The notes: generated by a model not told the origin, from the sequence alone. A stretch of 64,000 nt of DNA from Bacillus wiedmannii (GCF_001583695.1 NZ_LOBC01000061.1:62001-126000); one strand, 5' to 3'. Positions 26,974-36,594 are shown, counted from the stretch's first letter. Numbers and translations are program-made.

Positions 26974-28071
26974 ATGAATATATATATAATGAATTGGATG
27001 TTTATTTTGAAAAAGACCTTTAGAAAGAAGGGAAGAAGAACTGACATGACTATAATTGGTATGCTTCATCATCGGAAAGATCCGAATGACGTAAAGAAAG
27101 CATATACTTACGCTGCTGTAGCTAAAGCTGAAGGTGTGGACTTTTTTTATTTTACTTTAGGGAAGGTAAATATAGAAACGGAGAAGATTTTAGGTAAAAC
27201 TTATGAAAATGGTAATTGGGTTGAACAAGAATTTTCTTTTCCAGATGTTATTTATAATGCAAGTGTTCATATAAGTGATAAAAATCAGCAAATCTATGAT
27301 TATCTACATGAAAAAGTTCCTTTTACAAGTCATTCAATTGGAAATAAATTAAGTGTATATAACAGAATAAATAGAGCAAAAAAATTTAAGCAATATATTA
27401 TTCCTTTTTATGAATTAAATGATGTTAATAAGTTTTTTGACATGATTAATCGTTATGAAAAACTTATTATTAAACCCATTTCTGGACATCAAGGTAGTGG
27501 TATTGTTTTCATTGAAAAAAATGGGATGAATTATAGTATGAATGAGTCAGAACAAATTGCATCTATTAATAAAAAACAATTACGGAGCTTTATATCTGAT
27601 AAGATTCAAGAGCAAGGATACATAGTTCAACAGTTTATTTCATGTCAAATGAAATCTGGTCATGTTTATGATTTTCGATTGCATGTTCAAAGAAATGGGG
27701 AAGGCAGGTGGGTTGTTACTTCTATATTCCCCAGAATAGGTCCATTAGGAAGTATTGTATCAAATATGGCTAAGGGTGGTTATAGTACTTATTTAGATGT
27801 TTTTTTAAAAGCGGAGTTTGATAACGATTGGTATAATATTAAAAGGTATTTAGAACGATTTGCAGTAACTTTTTCTAACCATTTTAATTCTTTATTTAAG
27901 GATGTATTATTTGATGAGTTAGGAATTGATGTAGGGATTGATAAAGATCAAAAATTGTGGTTATTTGAGGTGAATTGGAGACCAGGGGTACCTAATATAT
28001 TTAATCTTGAATTAGATGTAGCTAGAAATTTAATTCACTATGCTAGATATTTGGCTGATAAATCTAAATAA
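26974..28071 (+). CDS. YheC/YheD-like ATP-grasp protein
   Basis: A 365-residue protein of the YheC/YheD group, known from spore-coat-associated genes in Bacillus. The conserved core starts TIIGMLHHRKDPNDVKKAYT; KLIIKPISGHQGSGIVFIEK holds the ATP-binding lysine; VYDFRLHVQRNGEGRWVVT and LWLFEVNWRPGVPNIF carry the metal-binding residues. The start is ATG 26974, five bases after GAGGG. The 24 residues before the core (NWMFILKKTFRKKGRR) are basic and unusual; a later ATG at 27046 is possible. The acceptor is not known. Spore function is inferred from the family. Confidence 0.82.
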   Translation: MNIYIMNWMFILKKTFRKKGRRTDMTIIGMLHHRKDPNDVKKAYTYAAVAKAEGVDFFYFTLGKVNIETEKILGKTYENGNWVEQEFSFPDVIYNASVHISDKNQQIYDYLHEKVPFTSHSIGNKLSVYNRINRAKKFKQYIIPFYELNDVNKFFDMINRYEKLIIKPISGHQGSGIVFIEKNGMNYSMNESEQIASINKKQLRSFISDKIQEQGYIVQQFISCQMKSGHVYDFRLHVQRNGEGRWVVTSIFPRIGPLGSIVSNMAKGGYSTYLDVFLKAEFDNDWYNIKRYLERFAVTFSNHFNSLFKDVLFDELGIDVGIDKDQKLWLFEVNWRPGVPNIFNLELDVARNLIHYARYLADKSK

Positions 28072-28350
28072 GAAAAGGAAAGTAGAAAAATAAAATGGAA
28101 CCTAGCAACCTTTATATACCAATGTTTCTACTAATCTCTCTTTCTATATCTTCTATAAGATTATTCTCTATGCATCCCGAAATTCGGCGGATGCTGGACT
28201 GTCGTCAAGTCGACGTACCTCATACGAGCAAAATACCGGAATCTGATAATACATCCTTCATTGTGGGCGGGGGCACATATTTATAAAAAAATACGCTTGT
28301 CCAATCCATTATCATTCTCCAGTCATTTAATATTACAAAGGGGGGAGAAC
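28072..28350. other. Intergenic region, with a hairpin
   Basis: A frame at 28095-28286 could encode 63 residues (a hydrophobic start, then HPEIRRMLDCRQVDVPHTSK) but has no close ribosome site; I do not count it as a gene. GCATCC and GGATGC flank a short inner repeat at about 28170-28192. The following 70 bases are richer in G+C than their surroundings. Confidence 0.35.
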
Positions 28351-28881
28351 ATGGAAAACAATGAAGAAATCACGTTTCGATTTGTAAAAAAAGATGGAGA
28401 AGAAATTAATTTGGGAAATCTTGCTGATAAACGAAAAATTGTCATTGTCATAAATAATCAGATTACATTTGCACCGAATACAACACAAATTGCTAGTGGG
28501 GCTGGACAAAACAGTGCGGCAGGAAGTAATGCAGCAATTGATTCATCGAATACCAGACAGCAACAAACAGTGGGCGCTGGAGGCGAAGCCATAAATAAGG
28601 GTATTAGTGGAGACCAGATTGAACCGCATAAAATGAAAAAAGAAACTTCGGATGGAGAGGAAGAACTTGTAATTATCATCAATAATCAAATTAATAAAAC
28701 CCGTAAGGAACAGGCTAGTGCTACTCAAGTAGCAAGTGGTGGTGGAGATGACAGTGCAGCAGGAACCAACGCTGCTATCGAAAGTTCTAATACTAAACAG
28801 CAACATGCAGTGGGAGGCGGAACGGATAGTTCGGCAGAAAATGCAGGTGAAGAAGGCGACCAAATAGAAAAATGTGATTAA
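28351..28881 (+). CDS. Hypothetical protein made of two internal repeats
   Basis: A 176-residue hydrophilic protein with no signal peptide. It contains one block twice: a strand KIVIVINNQI (29-38) or ELVIIINNQI (105-114), then TQIASGAGQNSAAGSNAAID or TQVASGGGDDSAAGTNAAIE, then SSNTRQQQTVGAGG or SSNTKQQHAVGGGT, then GDQIE. The two copies are about 76 residues apart, so an internal duplication is clear. It is rich in Ala, Gly, Ser, Asn and Gln, like several Bacillus spore-surface proteins. The ATG has a strong GGGGGGAG site. I do not recognise a family; a spore or exosporium role is a guess from composition and the neighbouring YheC/D gene. Confidence 0.8.
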   Translation: MENNEEITFRFVKKDGEEINLGNLADKRKIVIVINNQITFAPNTTQIASGAGQNSAAGSNAAIDSSNTRQQQTVGAGGEAINKGISGDQIEPHKMKKETSDGEEELVIIINNQINKTRKEQASATQVASGGGDDSAAGTNAAIESSNTKQQHAVGGGTDSSAENAGEEGDQIEKCD

Positions 28882-28883
28882 AG

Positions 28884-28930
28884 AAAAGGGCAGAATCTGT
28901 ATCCGAAGATCCAGATTCTGCCCTTTTCTT
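28884..28930 (+). terminator. Intrinsic terminator
   Basis: A 16-bp perfect stem (28884-28899 with 28912-28927) that begins with AAAA and ends with TTTT, directly after the stop codon. Confidence 0.92.
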
Positions 28931-29030
28931 TAATTGGTTATTACAGTTAAGATCGTCTACTCTTGATAAACACTTTTTACTTTTTTTGACGGGGTAGCAC
29001 AACATGCTCATCAACTTAAGCGTTTTATTA

Positions 29031-29091
29031 TACCCCAAAACAAAAAATGTACATTTTCTCTTGGAGATGTCAATTTATTCGTTTTGGGGTA
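29031..29091. repeat. Inverted repeat with a nested palindrome
   Basis: TACCCCAAAAC at 29031-29041 is the exact complement of GTTTTGGGGTA at 29081-29091. Between them is the palindrome AAAATGTACATTTT (29044-29057). It lies 46 bases beyond the end of the leftward DUF2512 gene and could act as its terminator or as a cruciform; no T-run follows it directly. Confidence 0.6.
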
Positions 29092-29136
29092 TTTGCTTTT
29101 TTAGCTTGATGGCGATGGAGTTCCTTTATCAAAACA

Positions 29137-29574
29137 TTACTTCTTCTTATCTTTATCCAATACATTCTGTTCTTCAGCAAATTCAGTACCATATGCAAAG
29201 CGGCGATTAATATGAATGTTATCATTGTTGTGCCGTGTGTGCGAGTTAGAAAAGCGATGAACAATTACTTCAGATAATGTAAAGACAGTAGCGGAAAGGA
29301 AACTGCCCCATGCAATTTGCATGTAATTGTCTAATAAAATATTACCGAAAATCCATACGCTTAAATACGTTAGTAAGAAATCCGACATAATGGCACCAGT
29401 ATTGCCTATTCGGTTTAATATAATTTTATCAACGAACATATAGGATACGATTGTAACAAAAAGACTGAATGAAATAATTTGGACGAACGTTGCAGGGAAA
29501 AATAAAGCGAGTCCAATACTAAATGCGATAATGCACGATATAAATTTGATAAGTACTACAGTAAAACCATTCAA
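29137..29574 (-). CDS. DUF2512 (YndM-like) membrane protein
   Basis: A 145-residue membrane protein with four predicted segments: VLIKFISCIIAFSIGLALFF, FSLFVTIVSYMFVDKIIL, MSDFLLTYLSVWIFGNILL and ATVFTLSEVIVHRF. The C-terminal tail is hydrophilic (HTRHNNDNIHINRRFAYG and an acidic-basic end). It fits DUF2512, a family of Bacillus membrane proteins (YndM) without known function. The ATG at 29574 has a GGAGGTG site about ten bases upstream. It diverges from the SIR2 gene. Confidence 0.8.
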   Translation of the reverse strand: MNGFTVVLIKFISCIIAFSIGLALFFPATFVQIISFSLFVTIVSYMFVDKIILNRIGNTGAIMSDFLLTYLSVWIFGNILLDNYMQIAWGSFLSATVFTLSEVIVHRFSNSHTRHNNDNIHINRRFAYGTEFAEEQNVLDKDKKK

Positions 29575-29751
29575 TATTTACACCTCCGATTTATACATAG
29601 TTTTACAATAAATTTAGGAGTTCATACATTGTAACGAATATATTTACATAAAACTTTTTCATGTTCATTTTTTGTCTAAATATAAAAAAAAAAAAGAAAA
29701 AATGTTATAGTAAAATGAGAGTATATGACATTTTTAGGTAAGGGGGAATCC

Positions 29752-32700
29752 ATGATGTGGATTACTTCAGAAGTAGAAATTCCAGAGGAGTTAATTGATC
29801 ATCTTGAACAAGGAAAGTTAGTACTATTTGTTGGAGCGGGAGTTTCTATGAAAGGGAAATCAAACTTACCGAATTTTGATGATCTAGTTGATGAGATTGC
29901 GAAAACGTTATATGTAGAAACGCGTGAAATAACAGAACCTCATGATTATTATCTTGGTAAAATTGCGAAAACAAAAGATATACATCAAGTTGCAAGAGAT
30001 TTAGTTCATATTGAAAAATCAAAGCCGAATCCGCTTCATTATGCGATTCCGAGGTTGTTTCCTTTAGATACGGAAGTCCGCATTGTCACGACAAATTTTG
30101 ATCGGCATTTTACAACTGCGATGAAAGAAATGAATAGAGAATTAAACGTATATTACGCACCTGCGTTACCTACAGGTAGAGCGTTTAAAGGACTCGCTTA
30201 CATACATGGCAATATAGAACAAGAGAAAGAAGCTTTAATTTTAACAGATGGTGATTTTGGAAGGGCTTACTTGACCGAAGGCTGGGCAAGAAGGTTTTTA
30301 GTTGATTTATTCTCGAATTATACTGTTTTATTCGTTGGATATAGCCATAATGACCCAGTAATGAAATATTTGGCTACTGGTTTACCGCCAAGTACAAGGC
30401 GTTATGCATTTGTTGCACAAGGGGAAAATACGTACCATTGGGAGCATTTAGGAATACGGCCGATTGTATACCCGAATAAAGGTAATAATCATCAATCTCT
30501 TGTTAAAGCAGTGAAGCGATGGGCAGAATTAATGGGAGATAATTATATTACAAAACGAATGCGGATTCGTGACATAGTAACAGTTCCACCGTCAGTAGAG
30601 CAGGAACAATTATCGTACATAAAACAATCCATAAAAAAAATTGAAACAGTCCGCTACTTTGTTGAATTCGCTCATGATTATGAATGGGTGGAATGGCTTG
30701 AAGCAGAAGGGAAATTACAAAATTTATTTTTAGTTACATCAAACGATAATGAGGTAGATGAATTACTTGCAGAATGGTTGGTGGAACAATTTCTTTTTAG
30801 TCATCAAAAAGAATTATTTCAATTAATTTTTAAAAATCATTCTAAAATATCTCCGTTATTATGGAGAACAATTTGTAGCTACTTAAACGAAACGAAAATT
30901 AAAATGGACCCGTTGTTGTTTGCAAGATGGACACTTCTTTTATTAGAAACAGCTGAAAAAGATAGTAAATCTATTGAAAAAATTTCTTGCTTACTGCAAA
31001 AATGTTCTTTTCCTGAGCATAAAGAAATTGCTTTATTATTACTAACGTTTATTTTGGACGGAAAACTGAAATTGAAGCGGGAAAGAAAATGGGGAAATGA
31101 TACGCAAGAATCAATAGAACTTGAGGAATCGAGTCGTTTACCAGTGTCTACATTTTCTTATGTGGAGCAAATTTGGAATGAGAAGATGAAACCTCATATT
31201 TCCTATTACGCCGTACCAATTATGATGATGGGAATAGAGAAGATGCGAATGTTATCACTACGACAAACGGCACTGAAAAAAAAGGATAAGGAAAATGTTG
31301 AAAAAGAGTTTCAGCAAAATGATCTTGCATTTTTAATTCAAACTGTAAAAGAGTGTTTAGTCTATTTGTGTGAAAATAATGAAAAAAAAGCAAATTATTA
31401 TATTACAGAAATGATAGAAGCAAACAGCATGCTTCAGAACCGAATTGCAATTGATGCGATGAATAAAAATATATTCGTTAGCGCCGATGCCAAAATGAAA
31501 TGGTTGTTACAGGAAGGACTTCTTTTAGATGTCACGTATAAACACGAAGTTTTTCAACTTATAAAAAATCATTTCGCACACTCTTTAGAAAAAACAAAGG
31601 AAGAGGTTATTCAAATTGTATTGAAGGACCTTGCAGAGGAGAGAGCATTTGATGCTTGTTTAGTTTTAGATTTATTATTCACTTGTGATTCGAATAGTCC
31701 ATCTACAGCAAAAGGTTATGAGTTAATGAAGCAAAAACATCCTCACTTTCATTCTGATCGATATAGTGTACAAAAGAAAGAGACGGCAGATCAAAGTATT
31801 ACTTGCAATGTAACTGCTGATGGATTATTGCAGTTGAAAGACGATGAAATTATGAAGCAAGTTCGTCAATTTTCTCAAGATGGTGTTTTTGAACAACGCC
31901 ATTTTTTAGAGATGTTATCGAAAGCATGTAAGTTGAATATAGAATGGAGTATTTCATTTGCCTATCAATTAGTTGGTACGCACGAAATAAGTAATGAAGT
32001 ATGGTTTGTTTGTATTAGAGAGTGGCGAAATAATCGAGGATTGACAAATGAACAAATCCAAAAAGTAATTCCGCTATTACAGAAATTTGTTAGAAATACT
32101 TCTTTTCATTGGTTAATTAGTAGCTTTCTATATGAAATTAGTAATCGATTAGAAGAGTTAGAGGAAAATAGTATACGCAGTGTGAAACGTTTTGCTTTTT
32201 CGGTATTCCCTCAAGTAATGAAAAGTGATACAGATTTTAAGCTTGGAAAACAAGACTTTTACAATGAATCGATCCAGCATCCTGTTGGGAAAATGACAGC
32301 TGTATTATTAAAACTGTTATCATATGATCATTTATACGATCGTAATGTATATGAATATTTATTTTTATTTGAAGAACAAGTAAGAGTTAGTAAAGAACGG
32401 ACAAATTTTATGTTAGCTCGTTTAGTAGCAGATGTTACATTTCTTTATCATATTGAGAAGCAATGGTGCCGAAAATATTTGTTGCCATGCTTAGATTTAA
32501 AGAAAGAAAATGAGATTACGAAATATGCATGGGCAGGCTTATGTTACACGCAAATCAATTTACCTTTATTTACAGAAATGAAACGATTTATTAAGTATGC
32601 AGTAGAACATTTGGAAGTATTACATCCGCATACGAGGGAAGCTTTCTTGAAATGGCTCAGTTTTGTATTTATTAAATGTGTACTGTATTGGGAGCAAAAA

Positions 32701-33234
32701 ACAGATTGGTTATACCCGTTACTTATACGAGAAAATGAAGAAAATAAAATTAAATTTATGCAGTTTTTATGCTATTACGTCAAAACGTTAAGTGCAAAAG
32801 AACAACAAAAATTTTGGGCATCTTGGCTCAGTGTATTTTTGCGAGAGCGAACGAAAATGGGTGAAATCACAGCTAGAGAATATGTAATGCTTTTGCGTAT
32901 TATTTTATTTATGGATGAAATAGTAGAAAGAGGATTATCTATAATAAAAACATTTTCAGGTTTGGTTGGAAAAGGGAATCAAACGGAGTTAAAACAGTTG
33001 TTTAATGAAATACTTGAAAAGACAGAGAGTATAAAAATGTATAAAGAATTGTATGCAAATGTATTTTTCACTTTACTACAAACGCTTCAAGAAGCCGATT
33101 TACTTGAAAATGAAATCATTCAAATAAAAGAAATATTAATCCAGTATGGAGTAGAAAAATATGTATTAAATGCAATAGATAATGAGATAATTCGCATCGG
33201 AATTGTTATGGAGAATTTACAAGAAGAAATGTAG
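29752..33234 (+). CDS. SIR2-domain protein with a long C-terminal region, candidate antiphage effector
   Basis: A 1160-residue protein. The first 280 or so residues are a SIR2 domain: LFVGAGVSMKGKSNLPNF (25-42), IVTTNFDRHF (111-120) with Asn115, LAYIHGNIE (148-156) with His152, and LFVGYSHNDPVMKYL. The Asn and His match the catalytic pair used by defence sirtuins to cleave NAD+. The remaining 880 residues are helical, repeat-like and show no other catalytic motif; the domain plan fits SIR2 proteins with a DUF4020-type tail and, broadly, the DSR antiphage effectors, though membership is inferred. Start ATG 29752 follows AAGGGGG. It is a single gene with no operon partner. Base composition is as in neighbours. 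Confidence 0.82.
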   Translation: MMWITSEVEIPEELIDHLEQGKLVLFVGAGVSMKGKSNLPNFDDLVDEIAKTLYVETREITEPHDYYLGKIAKTKDIHQVARDLVHIEKSKPNPLHYAIPRLFPLDTEVRIVTTNFDRHFTTAMKEMNRELNVYYAPALPTGRAFKGLAYIHGNIEQEKEALILTDGDFGRAYLTEGWARRFLVDLFSNYTVLFVGYSHNDPVMKYLATGLPPSTRRYAFVAQGENTYHWEHLGIRPIVYPNKGNNHQSLVKAVKRWAELMGDNYITKRMRIRDIVTVPPSVEQEQLSYIKQSIKKIETVRYFVEFAHDYEWVEWLEAEGKLQNLFLVTSNDNEVDELLAEWLVEQFLFSHQKELFQLIFKNHSKISPLLWRTICSYLNETKIKMDPLLFARWTLLLLETAEKDSKSIEKISCLLQKCSFPEHKEIALLLLTFILDGKLKLKRERKWGNDTQESIELEESSRLPVSTFSYVEQIWNEKMKPHISYYAVPIMMMGIEKMRMLSLRQTALKKKDKENVEKEFQQNDLAFLIQTVKECLVYLCENNEKKANYYITEMIEANSMLQNRIAIDAMNKNIFVSADAKMKWLLQEGLLLDVTYKHEVFQLIKNHFAHSLEKTKEEVIQIVLKDLAEERAFDACLVLDLLFTCDSNSPSTAKGYELMKQKHPHFHSDRYSVQKKETADQSITCNVTADGLLQLKDDEIMKQVRQFSQDGVFEQRHFLEMLSKACKLNIEWSISFAYQLVGTHEISNEVWFVCIREWRNNRGLTNEQIQKVIPLLQKFVRNTSFHWLISSFLYEISNRLEELEENSIRSVKRFAFSVFPQVMKSDTDFKLGKQDFYNESIQHPVGKMTAVLLKLLSYDHLYDRNVYEYLFLFEEQVRVSKERTNFMLARLVADVTFLYHIEKQWCRKYLLPCLDLKKENEITKYAWAGLCYTQINLPLFTEMKRFIKYAVEHLEVLHPHTREAFLKWLSFVFIKCVLYWEQKTDWLYPLLIRENEENKIKFMQFLCYYVKTLSAKEQQKFWASWLSVFLRERTKMGEITAREYVMLLRIILFMDEIVERGLSIIKTFSGLVGKGNQTELKQLFNEILEKTESIKMYKELYANVFFTLLQTLQEADLLENEIIQIKEILIQYGVEKYVLNAIDNEIIRIGIVMENLQEEM

Positions 33235-33271
33235 GACGGAAGTGGAATTTTAAAAAAAATATAAAAAGTTG

Positions 33272-33301
33272 TTGACAGTGTTTTGAAAAGCGTTCTATAA
33301 T
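33272..33301 (+). promoter_or_regulatory. Sigma-A promoter of the aromatic operon
   Basis: Perfect TTGACA (33272-33277) and perfect TATAAT (33296-33301) with an 18-base spacer, about 45 bases before the first T-box leader. Confidence 0.92.
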
Positions 33302-33344
33302 ACGAATCATACTTATTCAATTTCAAAAACATTTGAATAAACAA

Positions 33345-33603
33345 AGTGCAATGAAGAGATCACAGTAGTGGTTAGTCTTACTGTAACAGAGAGCTGGTGG
33401 TTGGTGTGAACCAGTACAGGGATAATCATGAATTACAGTCTTGGAGCATCTTTTTCGTAGTAAAGATAGTATTGTCTTTATGAAGAAAAAGCGGTCAATT
33501 GATCGTTAACAGCGAAGAGAGGTAGACGGAAAGTTAGTCTACAACTAGGGTGGTACCGCGATAAATATCGTCCCTACTGATTTATTCAGTAGGGACTTTT
33601 TGT
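33345..33603 (+). promoter_or_regulatory. T-box leader 1 (tyrosine), first of a tandem pair
   Basis: A full T-box riboswitch. Stem I runs from about 33350 with the GAGAGCTGGTGGTTGGTG segment; the specifier codon in GAATTACAG is UAC (33434-33436), a tyrosine codon. The T-box sequence AGGGTGGTACCGCG is at 33547-33560, and the terminator GTCCCTACTGA / TCAGTAGGGAC (33570-33596) ends in a T-run. Uncharged tRNA-Tyr would pair with specifier and T-box, favouring the antiterminator and letting transcription go on. Confidence 0.95.
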
Positions 33604-33639
33604 ATTTTAGTGGTCTAACTTGAAAATTAAATATATATG

Positions 33640-33893
33640 CGTTGAAAGGAAAAGCAGTAGTTGTTGTTTCCCTGTAACAGAGAGCTGGTGGTTGGTGCGA
33701 ACCAGTACAAAAACAAGAGCGAATTACAGTCCTAGAGCATCTTTTTCGTAGTAAAGATAGTATTGTCTTTATGAAGGGAAAGACGGTCAGATGATCGTTA
33801 ACAATGAAGAGAGGTAGACGAAATAAGTCTACAACTAGGGTGGTACCGCGATAAATATCGTCCCTACTGATTGGATCAGTAGGGATTTTTTGT
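33640..33893 (+). promoter_or_regulatory. T-box leader 2 (tyrosine), second of a tandem pair
   Basis: A second full T-box immediately after the first and very similar to it. The specifier is again UAC (33725-33727), the AGGGTGGTACCGCG box is at 33837-33850 and the terminator stem at 33860-33885 is followed by six T. I see no separate promoter, so both T-boxes act in series on one transcript, which should tighten and sharpen the response to tyrosine shortage. Confidence 0.95.
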
Positions 33894-34062
33894 ACAAAAA
33901 AGTGGGTTTTGATTGAGTTGATAGTGTCCTTATAGTAAGTATTTGTTTAAAATAAGAAGAGGTATCGATTCCACTTAAATTTTGTATAATTTATCAGTTC
34001 AGAAAATAGAGAATTTTTCATTCTCTTACTATACTTTTAAAACATTAGAGGAGGATTTCCAA

Positions 34063-35139
34063 ATGGCAAATCATGAATTAGATCAATTACGTAAACAGGT
34101 AGATGAAATTAACTTACAACTATTACACCTTTTAAACAAACGTGGTGAAATCGTTCAAAAAATTGGGGAGCAAAAGCAAGTACAAGGTACGAAACGTTTT
34201 GATCCAGTACGTGAGCGTGAAGTACTTGATATGATCGCAGAGCATAACGAAGGACCATTCGAAACGTCAACAGTTCAACACATTTTCAAAACAATCTTCA
34301 AAGCTAGCTTAGAATTACAAGAAGATGATAACCGTAAAGCATTACTAGTATCACGTAAAAAGAAACAAGAAAATACAATCGTTAATGTAAAAGGTGAATT
34401 GATTGGAAACGGAACACAAACGTTCATCATGGGACCTTGTGCGGTAGAAAGCTTAGAGCAAGTTCGCCAAGTAGGGCAAGCGATGAAAGACCAAGGTCTA
34501 AAATTAATGCGCGGTGGTGCTTTCAAACCAAGAACATCTCCATACGATTTCCAAGGTTTAGGAGTAGAAGGATTACAAATTTTACGCCAAGTAGCAGATG
34601 AGTTCGACTTAGCGATCATTAGTGAAATCTTAAATCCGAACGATGTTGAAATGGCGCTAGACTACGTTGATGTCATTCAAGTTGGTGCACGTAACATGCA
34701 AAACTTCGATTTATTACGAGCTGTAGGTAAAGTTAACAAGCCAGTATTATTAAAACGTGGATTAGCAGCAACAATTGATGAGTTCATTAACGCAGCTGAG
34801 TACATCATTGCACAAGGTAACGACCAAATTATTCTATGTGAGCGTGGTATCCGCACATACGAAAGAGCGACACGTAACACATTAGACATTTCAGCAGTAC
34901 CGATTTTAAAGAAAGAAACACATTTACCAGTAATCGTTGACGTAACGCATTCAACTGGACGCAGAGATTTATTATTACCAACAGCGAAAGCAGCGCTTGC
35001 AATTGGCGCAGATGCAGTAATGGCTGAAGTACACCCAGACCCAGCGGTTGCATTATCAGATTCTGCACAACAAATGGATATTCCAGAATTCCATAGATTC
35101 ATGGATGAGTTAAAAGGTTTCAAAAATAAATTATCTTAA
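34063..35139 (+). CDS. aroF: DAHP synthase / chorismate mutase, bifunctional
   Basis: A 358-residue enzyme, the same length as B. subtilis AroA (the B. subtilis name for it). Residues about 1-90 are an AroQ chorismate mutase domain ([20 protein letters not shown], then [13 protein letters not shown]), which serves as the feedback sensor. The rest is a class I-beta DAHP synthase: [51 protein letters not shown], and [20 protein letters not shown]. It condenses PEP and erythrose 4-phosphate, the first step of the shikimate pathway. The ATG at 34063 follows GGAGG; an in-frame start at 33982 lacks one. Two T-box leaders control it. Confidence 0.96.
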   Translation: MANHELDQLRKQVDEINLQLLHLLNKRGEIVQKIGEQKQVQGTKRFDPVREREVLDMIAEHNEGPFETSTVQHIFKTIFKASLELQEDDNRKALLVSRKKKQENTIVNVKGELIGNGTQTFIMGPCAVESLEQVRQVGQAMKDQGLKLMRGGAFKPRTSPYDFQGLGVEGLQILRQVADEFDLAIISEILNPNDVEMALDYVDVIQVGARNMQNFDLLRAVGKVNKPVLLKRGLAATIDEFINAAEYIIAQGNDQIILCERGIRTYERATRNTLDISAVPILKKETHLPVIVDVTHSTGRRDLLLPTAKAALAIGADAVMAEVHPDPAVALSDSAQQMDIPEFHRFMDELKGFKNKLS

Positions 35140-35154
35140 TTCCATATCATATAT

Positions 35155-35392
35155 GCGCTGAAGAGGAGACAGTAGTGCTTATCTCACTGTTAAAGAGAGC
35201 TGATGGTCGGTGTGAATCAGTACAAAGATAAGCATGAATTACAGCCTTGGAGCATCTTTTCCGCCAACTTTTGGAGGGAAAGACGGTCAAACGATCGTTA
35301 CAGAAGAAGAGAGGTAGACGATAGTTGTCTACAACTAGGGTGGTACCGCGATAAACATCGTCCCTACTGAGCGCTCAGTAGGGACTTTTTTG
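35155..35392 (+). promoter_or_regulatory. T-box leader 3 (tyrosine), between aroF and aroC
   Basis: A third complete T-box in the 282-base gap between aroF and aroC. The specifier UAC is at 35240-35242, AGGGTGGTACCGCG at 35337-35350, and the terminator stem GTCCCTACTGA / TCAGTAGGGAC at 35360-35385 is followed by a T-run. I see no promoter between aroF and the leader, so it seems to meter readthrough into aroC and the genes after it. Confidence 0.95.
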
Positions 35393-35421
35393 TACAAAAA
35401 AATAGTAAAGGGGCAAGAGAA

Positions 35422-36594
35422 ATGAGATACATTACAGCTGGAGAATCACATGGACCGCAGTTAACAGTTATTTTAGAAGGTGTACCAGCAGGTTTAACAT
35501 TAACATCGGAACATATTAATAAAGAATTATTAAGAAGACAAAAAGGGCACGGACGCGGAAGACGCATGCAAATAGAAACTGATACAGTTGAAATTGTAAG
35601 TGGTGTTCGTCATGGGATGACACTTGGCTCACCAATAACGTTAATCGTTAAAAATGATGATTTCAAACATTGGACGAAAGTAATGGGTGCAGAGCCAATT
35701 TCGGAAAAAGAAAGTAAAGATATGAAACGTACAATTACAAAACCACGTCCAGGACATGCAGATTTAAACGGTGCAATTAAATATGGACATCGTGATATAA
35801 GAAACGTATTAGAGCGCTCATCTGCAAGAGAAACGACAGTTCGCGTAGCTGCTGGTGCAGTTGCGAAACAAATTTTGAAAGAATTAGGCGTAGAAATTGC
35901 AGGGCATGTTCTTGAAATTGGTGGGGTACAAGCGAAACGAATTTCAAACTTACCAATAGAAGAAATTCAAACGATTACTGAAAATTCACCAGTTCGATGT
36001 TTAGATAAAGAAGTAGAACAAGAGATGATGGATGCGATAGATAACGCTAAAAGTAGTGGGGATTCAATCGGCGGTATTGTTGAAGTCATTGCAGAAGGTA
36101 TGCCAATTGGCGTTGGTAGTTACGTTCATTACGATCGTAAATTAGATGCAAAACTTGCTGGTGCAATTATGAGTATTAATGCATTTAAAGGTGCTGAAAT
36201 TGGCGTTGGTTTTGAAGCAGCAAGACAGCCAGGAAGTAAAGTACACGATGAGATATTATGGGATGAAGAAAATGGATACACGAGAAAAACGAATAATGCC
36301 GGCGGTTTAGAAGGCGGTATGACAACAGGAATGCCAATTGTCGTAAGAGGTGTTATGAAGCCAATACCTACATTATACAAACCGTTAGCAAGCGTTGATA
36401 TTGATACGAAAGAAGCATTCCAAGCGAGTATTGAAAGATCTGATAGTTGTGCAGTACCAGCAGCAGGTGTAGTAGCTGAATCTGTTATAGCATGGGAACT
36501 TGCACATGCACTAGTCGAACAATTCGGAAAAGATCGTATGGATTTAATTCAGCAAAACATTACGCAACATAATAAATACGCAAAAGAATTTTAA
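35422..36594 (+). CDS. aroC: Chorismate synthase
   Basis: A 390-residue chorismate synthase (called AroF in B. subtilis). It makes chorismate from EPSP using reduced FMN. The family signatures are visible: [18 protein letters not shown] at the start, [20 protein letters not shown] with the His-Arg region, [20 protein letters not shown], and the late [19 protein letters not shown]. The start ATG 35422 has an AGGGG site. It sits inside the tyrosine operon under T-box 3, apart from the main aro operon that Bacillus usually has, so it is probably a second, tyrosine-dedicated copy (inference). Confidence 0.95.
   Translation: MRYITAGESHGPQLTVILEGVPAGLTLTSEHINKELLRRQKGHGRGRRMQIETDTVEIVSGVRHGMTLGSPITLIVKNDDFKHWTKVMGAEPISEKESKDMKRTITKPRPGHADLNGAIKYGHRDIRNVLERSSARETTVRVAAGAVAKQILKELGVEIAGHVLEIGGVQAKRISNLPIEEIQTITENSPVRCLDKEVEQEMMDAIDNAKSSGDSIGGIVEVIAEGMPIGVGSYVHYDRKLDAKLAGAIMSINAFKGAEIGVGFEAARQPGSKVHDEILWDEENGYTRKTNNAGGLEGGMTTGMPIVVRGVMKPIPTLYKPLASVDIDTKEAFQASIERSDSCAVPAAGVVAESVIAWELAHALVEQFGKDRMDLIQQNITQHNKYAKEF

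Noticed and set aside
28095-28286. A 63-codon frame between the YheC/D gene and the repeat protein
   Set aside because: No ribosome site at a useful distance and no recognisable domain; kept only as a note in the intergenic entry.
28793-29038. A minus-strand frame of 81 codons
   Set aside because: It runs antisense through the repeat protein and its terminator hairpin; a shadow frame.
33345-33893. Duplicated 250-base block that could suggest a mobile repeat
   Set aside because: Both copies have every T-box element with a terminator, so they are riboswitches and not a transposon.
34275-34619. Minus-strand frames inside aroF, aroC and aroA
   Set aside because: They are antisense to well-supported enzymes with full motifs and have no ribosome sites.
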